Shown piece by piece: positions 61,243-64,000 of a DNA stretch of 64,000 nt. The stretch is from NCBI GenBank assembly GCA_041394705.1, contig JAWKHS010000024.1, forward strand, positions 31,595 through 95,594, given 5' to 3'. This stretch comes from Vicinamibacterales bacterium (GTDB taxonomy: Bacteria > Acidobacteriota > Vicinamibacteria > Vicinamibacterales > UBA2999). Every line of letters starts with the position of its first letter. The stretch's first letter is position 1. A model generated the notes under the pieces. That model had not been told where the DNA came from, did no database searches, and worked only from the letters and a program-made list of their open reading frames with translations. A program made the position numbers and the translations under genes.

Positions 61243-62736
61243 TCAGTCGTAGTGCTTCAGGTCCGGCCAGACGTCGCTCAGCGGCCGGCGAGGCCCGCGG
61301 CAGACGTAGACGCCAAGCCCGTTCTCGTACGGCATGCAGTCGCCGCATTCCGTGCGCCCCGCGAGTTCCACGCTGGCGAACAGCCGCTCCAGGCGTTCCT
61401 GGCGCGTGCTCAAGACGATCAGCACGTCGCCCGTCCGGCCGGCCGGCCCCCAGAGCCAGTACGAGTTGTGCCCGCTGATGGCGGTGATGCCCCGAGACGC
61501 GCCGAGCGTTTCGATCGCGCCGGCTTCGCCGTAGTTGCCGGTCAGCACGGCCGCCGAGCGGCGTTCCTCCGGCGTCAGGCGATCCCACGCAGCGGCCACC
61601 TGGCCGACGAACCGCTCCCACCCCTGACGGTCGGCGAAGAACTGCGGCAGCCGCCCGACGTCCTTCTTCTCCTCCGTGGACGGCTGGATGCCCAGGCTCG
61701 CGCTGTAGCGCACGTAGCGATCCACGGGCAGGATGGGAACTGCGAGGGGCGCCGTGGCGGCACCGGCCAGGACCAGGACCACGAGCGCCGCGGTCCGCCA
61801 GGCCGGCTGGCGCAGCCACGACTCCCACATCACGGCGCCGGCGGCGATGAGCGGCGGGTACGCCGGCAGCAGATAGCCGCTCCGGCTGGTGCTGTTGGCC
61901 ATCAGGATCACGGCCGCCGTGAGATAGACGACCGCCAGCGCCCGATAGCGGCGCAGTCTCGGCGCGGACAGCAGGCCGACGAGGCCCACGCCCCACACCG
62001 CCAGCGCCATCGGGTGCATGTTCATGACCTGCTCGCCCATGAACGCCCACGGGGTCTTTCCGAGCATCTTCTGACGGCTGGCGCCCTCGATGAACTCGAG
62101 CGTCGGCCACGCGTTGGCCACCTGCCACAGGAGGTGCGGCAGGAAGAGCACGCCCGCGATGGCAGCCGCCAGATACGGCCCCGGAGTGCGCAGCACGGGA
62201 CGTGCCGTCGTCAGCAGCGCGACGCCGATGCCGGCGCCGAGCCACAGCACGCTGATCTTGTTCAGGAGCCCCAGGCCCAGCAGCGCGCCGAACACCGCCC
62301 ACCGTCCCAGCGGAGCGCCGTCCACCAGGTCGATGAGCAACCGCAGCGCCGCCGTCCACAGCAGCACGTCGAACACGTTCATCGAATAGAAGGTGCCGGT
62401 CGCGAGGAAGGCCGGCGCGACGGCGATGGCGACCATCGCCAGCGCCTCGCCGAACCCTCCCGCGCCGAGTCGCCGGGCAATCCGGCCGGTCAGCCAGACG
62501 GTGGCGGCGAGCGCGAGCGCCGCCACCAGTCGAAGCACCAGGAGCGACTCGCCCGCCACCTGTCGCACGGCCCAGAGCATGGCGACCGACAGCGGCGGGT
62601 GGTCCACGTATCCCCAGGCGAGGCGGCGCGTGCAGGCGAGATAGTAGAACTCGTCGCGGAAGTAGTGGTCGCCCGCGGCCGAGATCAGCAGGAGGGCAAC
62701 GACGAACGCCGGGACGATCGCCCGAGCAACACGCAT
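61243..62736 (-). CDS. GT39/PMT-like membrane glycosyltransferase
   Basis: 497 residues with about 10 to 12 helices. The first extracytoplasmic loop has DHYFRDEFYYLACTRRLAW and GYVDHPPL, the acidic motif of GT39/ArnT-type (GT-C) enzymes that use polyprenyl-phosphate sugars. After the membrane part there is a 150-residue soluble periplasmic domain (with TECGDCMPYENGLGVYVC). The acceptor is unknown: a lipid, cell-surface glycan or protein is possible. Confidence 0.85.
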   Translation of the reverse strand: MRVARAIVPAFVVALLLISAAGDHYFRDEFYYLACTRRLAWGYVDHPPLSVAMLWAVRQVAGESLLVLRLVAALALAATVWLTGRIARRLGAGGFGEALAMVAIAVAPAFLATGTFYSMNVFDVLLWTAALRLLIDLVDGAPLGRWAVFGALLGLGLLNKISVLWLGAGIGVALLTTARPVLRTPGPYLAAAIAGVLFLPHLLWQVANAWPTLEFIEGASRQKMLGKTPWAFMGEQVMNMHPMALAVWGVGLVGLLSAPRLRRYRALAVVYLTAAVILMANSTSRSGYLLPAYPPLIAAGAVMWESWLRQPAWRTAALVVLVLAGAATAPLAVPILPVDRYVRYSASLGIQPSTEEKKDVGRLPQFFADRQGWERFVGQVAAAWDRLTPEERRSAAVLTGNYGEAGAIETLGASRGITAISGHNSYWLWGPAGRTGDVLIVLSTRQERLERLFASVELAGRTECGDCMPYENGLGVYVCRGPRRPLSDVWPDLKHYD

Positions 62737-62784
62737 CGTCCCGGTATTATTCGCGATGCCGCCGCGACGACGGCGCCGCGCGAG

Positions 62785-63783
62785 CTACCGGACGCGGATG
62801 CTGCCCGAGCTCGTCCGGAGATGCAGCAGCGGGCCGCCGCCGTTGACCGGGCCGCGCAGCGATCGCCGCTCGAGGGTGCCCGACACCGCCACCGGATAGG
62901 CGGTCTCGATCCTGCCGCCGCCCGTGCGGGCATCGAGCGTGAACGCGGGCTGTCCCGCCAGTTCCACCACGATGCCGCCGGACGAGCTCGCCAGCTCCCA
63001 GTCCGCCGTCTGCCGGCCGGCAACCCGGACCGTGCCGCTGCCAGTCGACGCCTGGACGCCGCCGTTCACGCCGGAGAGCACGATCGAGCCCGAGCCCGAG
63101 GTCGCCGACACGTCGCCCGACCCGTCCTGCGAGACCTCGATGCTGCCGCTGCCCGTGTGCGCCGTGATGGCGCCCGCCACCCCCGATCCGCGAATCGAGC
63201 CGCTGCCGGAGCTGCCGTCGAAGGCGCCGCCGACGCGCTCGGCCGTGATCGATCCCGACCCGGTGCCGGCCTTCACCGCGCCGGCGTCGCGAATCCGGAT
63301 GGAGCCCGATCCGGAGTGCGCGTCCACCTGCCGCCGGACGCCCTCGATCTCGATCGAGCCGGAACCGGTGCGCGAAACGACGGCCGTGTCGGACGGCACG
63401 CTGATCGTGTAACTGATCGAGACGTTCCGCAGCAGGTCGTCGTCCTCGGGCACGCCGATCCGGATGCGGTTGCCGCTCTGGGTCACCGGGGGATTGGCCT
63501 CGATCCGGCGGACGCGCTCCTCGGGGCTGAGACCGCCCCGCCCGCTCCCCCAGCCGTCGTTCGCGACGATCCGGGCCGTGATCTGGACCCGCCCCGCGTT
63601 GCCGGGCCGGATCTCGATGCGTCCCGACCCGGTGCGAACCTCGAGGTCGGCGCTCCCGCTGACCGTCAGGCTGCGTTCGAAGCCGCCCTCCGCGCGCTGC
63701 TCGGCGGCTACCGCCACGTCGTGCCGGCCCAGCGCGACAACGGCCAACAGCACGGCGGCGGCCCGGGTCATGGTGGTGGTCAT
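62785..63783 (-). CDS. Exported DUF4097-type protein with GSGSI repeats
   Basis: 332 residues. Signal peptide MTTTMTRAAAVLLAVVALG. From about residue 35 on, roughly eleven repeats carry a TGSGSIEI-like motif (RTGSGRIEIRP, RTGSGSIEIEG, HSGSGSIRIRD, GTGSGSITAER, and others to TSSGSIRVR), forming a beta-helix-like stack as in DUF4097/DUF2807. Often found with membrane stress or sigma factor systems; function not known. The ATG at 63783 was chosen because GGAGG is 6 nt upstream; an ATG at 63789 would be too close. Confidence 0.85.
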   Translation of the reverse strand: MTTTMTRAAAVLLAVVALGRHDVAVAAEQRAEGGFERSLTVSGSADLEVRTGSGRIEIRPGNAGRVQITARIVANDGWGSGRGGLSPEERVRRIEANPPVTQSGNRIRIGVPEDDDLLRNVSISYTISVPSDTAVVSRTGSGSIEIEGVRRQVDAHSGSGSIRIRDAGAVKAGTGSGSITAERVGGAFDGSSGSGSIRGSGVAGAITAHTGSGSIEVSQDGSGDVSATSGSGSIVLSGVNGGVQASTGSGTVRVAGRQTADWELASSSGGIVVELAGQPAFTLDARTGGGRIETAYPVAVSGTLERRSLRGPVNGGGPLLHLRTSSGSIRVR

Positions 63784-63922
63784 CAGCATCCTCCCGATGT
63801 GATGGCTTTGACGGGAGAGTCCGGGCTGGCGTTGCATCGGCCGAGATCGGGCGCCCGGGCGGCCTCGCCGCCTCGGCAGAACGGAAGCGGCAGGCATCGG
63901 GTGCCGGGCCCCCGGCCCGAGG

Positions 63923-64000
63923 TCAGGCGGAGGTGCGAACCAGCGCCGGGCGCACGCGGGAGGCGGCGGCCTTGGCGTCGTACATCGCCAGGTCGGCGGT
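63923..64000 (-). CDS. GGDEF-domain protein (5' part beyond window)
   Basis: Only the last 25 codons are present. TADLAMYDAKAAASRVRPAL is the expected C-terminal helix of a GGDEF diguanylate cyclase domain (the AD-AMY-AK pattern). The full gene, its catalytic GGDEF motif and any sensor domain lie beyond the right edge. Confidence 0.8.
   Translation of the reverse strand, partial: TADLAMYDAKAAASRVRPALVRTSA

Noticed and set aside
62785..63783. Tandem DNA repeat or CRISPR-like array
   Set aside because: The repetition is at protein level (GSGSI); the nucleotide copies vary and there are no equal-length spacers. No CRISPR array was found elsewhere in the window.

Overview
The window is a high-GC chromosomal segment (about 70% G+C by eye) with densely packed genes on both strands. 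Gene content and style (many secreted PQQ-type dehydrogenases and peptidases, an ECF42-type sigma locus, DUF1579/DUF4097/BON proteins, GTGA start-stop overlaps, TANNNT boxes just upstream of start codons) fit Acidobacteriota, most likely Vicinamibacteria. That placement is inferred from style; there is no rRNA gene in the window.

Layout. 1-6.7 kb (minus): one tightly coupled operon of a CoA-transferase, two B12-type radical SAM enzymes, two GNAT-like proteins and a GH3-type acyl-adenylating enzyme that runs off the left edge; it looks like an unassigned biosynthetic pathway. 7-20 kb: a metallo-beta-lactamase-fold protein, a cytochrome c/quinoprotein, an esterase-PDZ fusion, a methyltransferase, a DUF1579-like protein, an AraC regulator, an orphan contractile tail sheath protein, a VOC-double cupin fusion and a large beta-propeller/FN3 protein. 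19.6-24.7 kb (minus): nitrilase, alpha/beta hydrolase, a TOPRIM-only GyrB-like protein and a DUF3516 helicase cut from its C-terminal domain by one in-frame TAG. 24.7-31 kb: methyltransferase, BON lipoprotein, APC permease, Tat-exported hydrolase, GNAT, membrane protein, sulfide:quinone reductase-like enzyme. 31.3-35.4 kb: RMD1-like protein and an ECF42 sigma locus (DGPF/YCII protein, sigma factor with TPR-type tail, DoxX, YciI, ABM) with a repeated TGTCGA-N17-CGAC promoter. 35.4-41.6 kb: polar amino acid ABC transporter, DinB, ABC exporter, ACT protein, SRPBCC protein. 41.9-48.4 kb: PQQ sugar dehydrogenase-like protein, DUF2878, gltX, a textbook terminator, DHA2 efflux pump. 48.6-51.4 kb: a damaged stretch with a broken DoxX gene, tRNA-Gln(CTG), a palindromic repeat with a GIY-YIG remnant, and a frameshifted fumarylacetoacetate hydrolase gene. 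51.4-64 kb: exported hydrolases (creatininase-like, M24, M20 and a free-standing M20 lid domain), a PQQ sugar dehydrogenase, a GT39-like membrane glycosyltransferase, a DUF4097 protein of GSGSI repeats, and the tail of a GGDEF protein.

Two features run through the whole window. Many genes without a Shine-Dalgarno sequence have a TANNNT box 6-12 nt before the start codon, consistent with leaderless transcription. Single-nucleotide indels interrupt several genes between 32.6 and 61 kb, usually leaving the rest of the reading frame well conserved. They could be assembly errors or recent gene decay, and reads are needed to decide.

The best candidates for undescribed biology are the radical SAM/GH3 operon, the TOPRIM-DUF3516 helicase pair, the M20 peptidase with a separate lid protein, the orphan sheath and the ECF42 regulon reaching a sulfide:quinone reductase-like gene.
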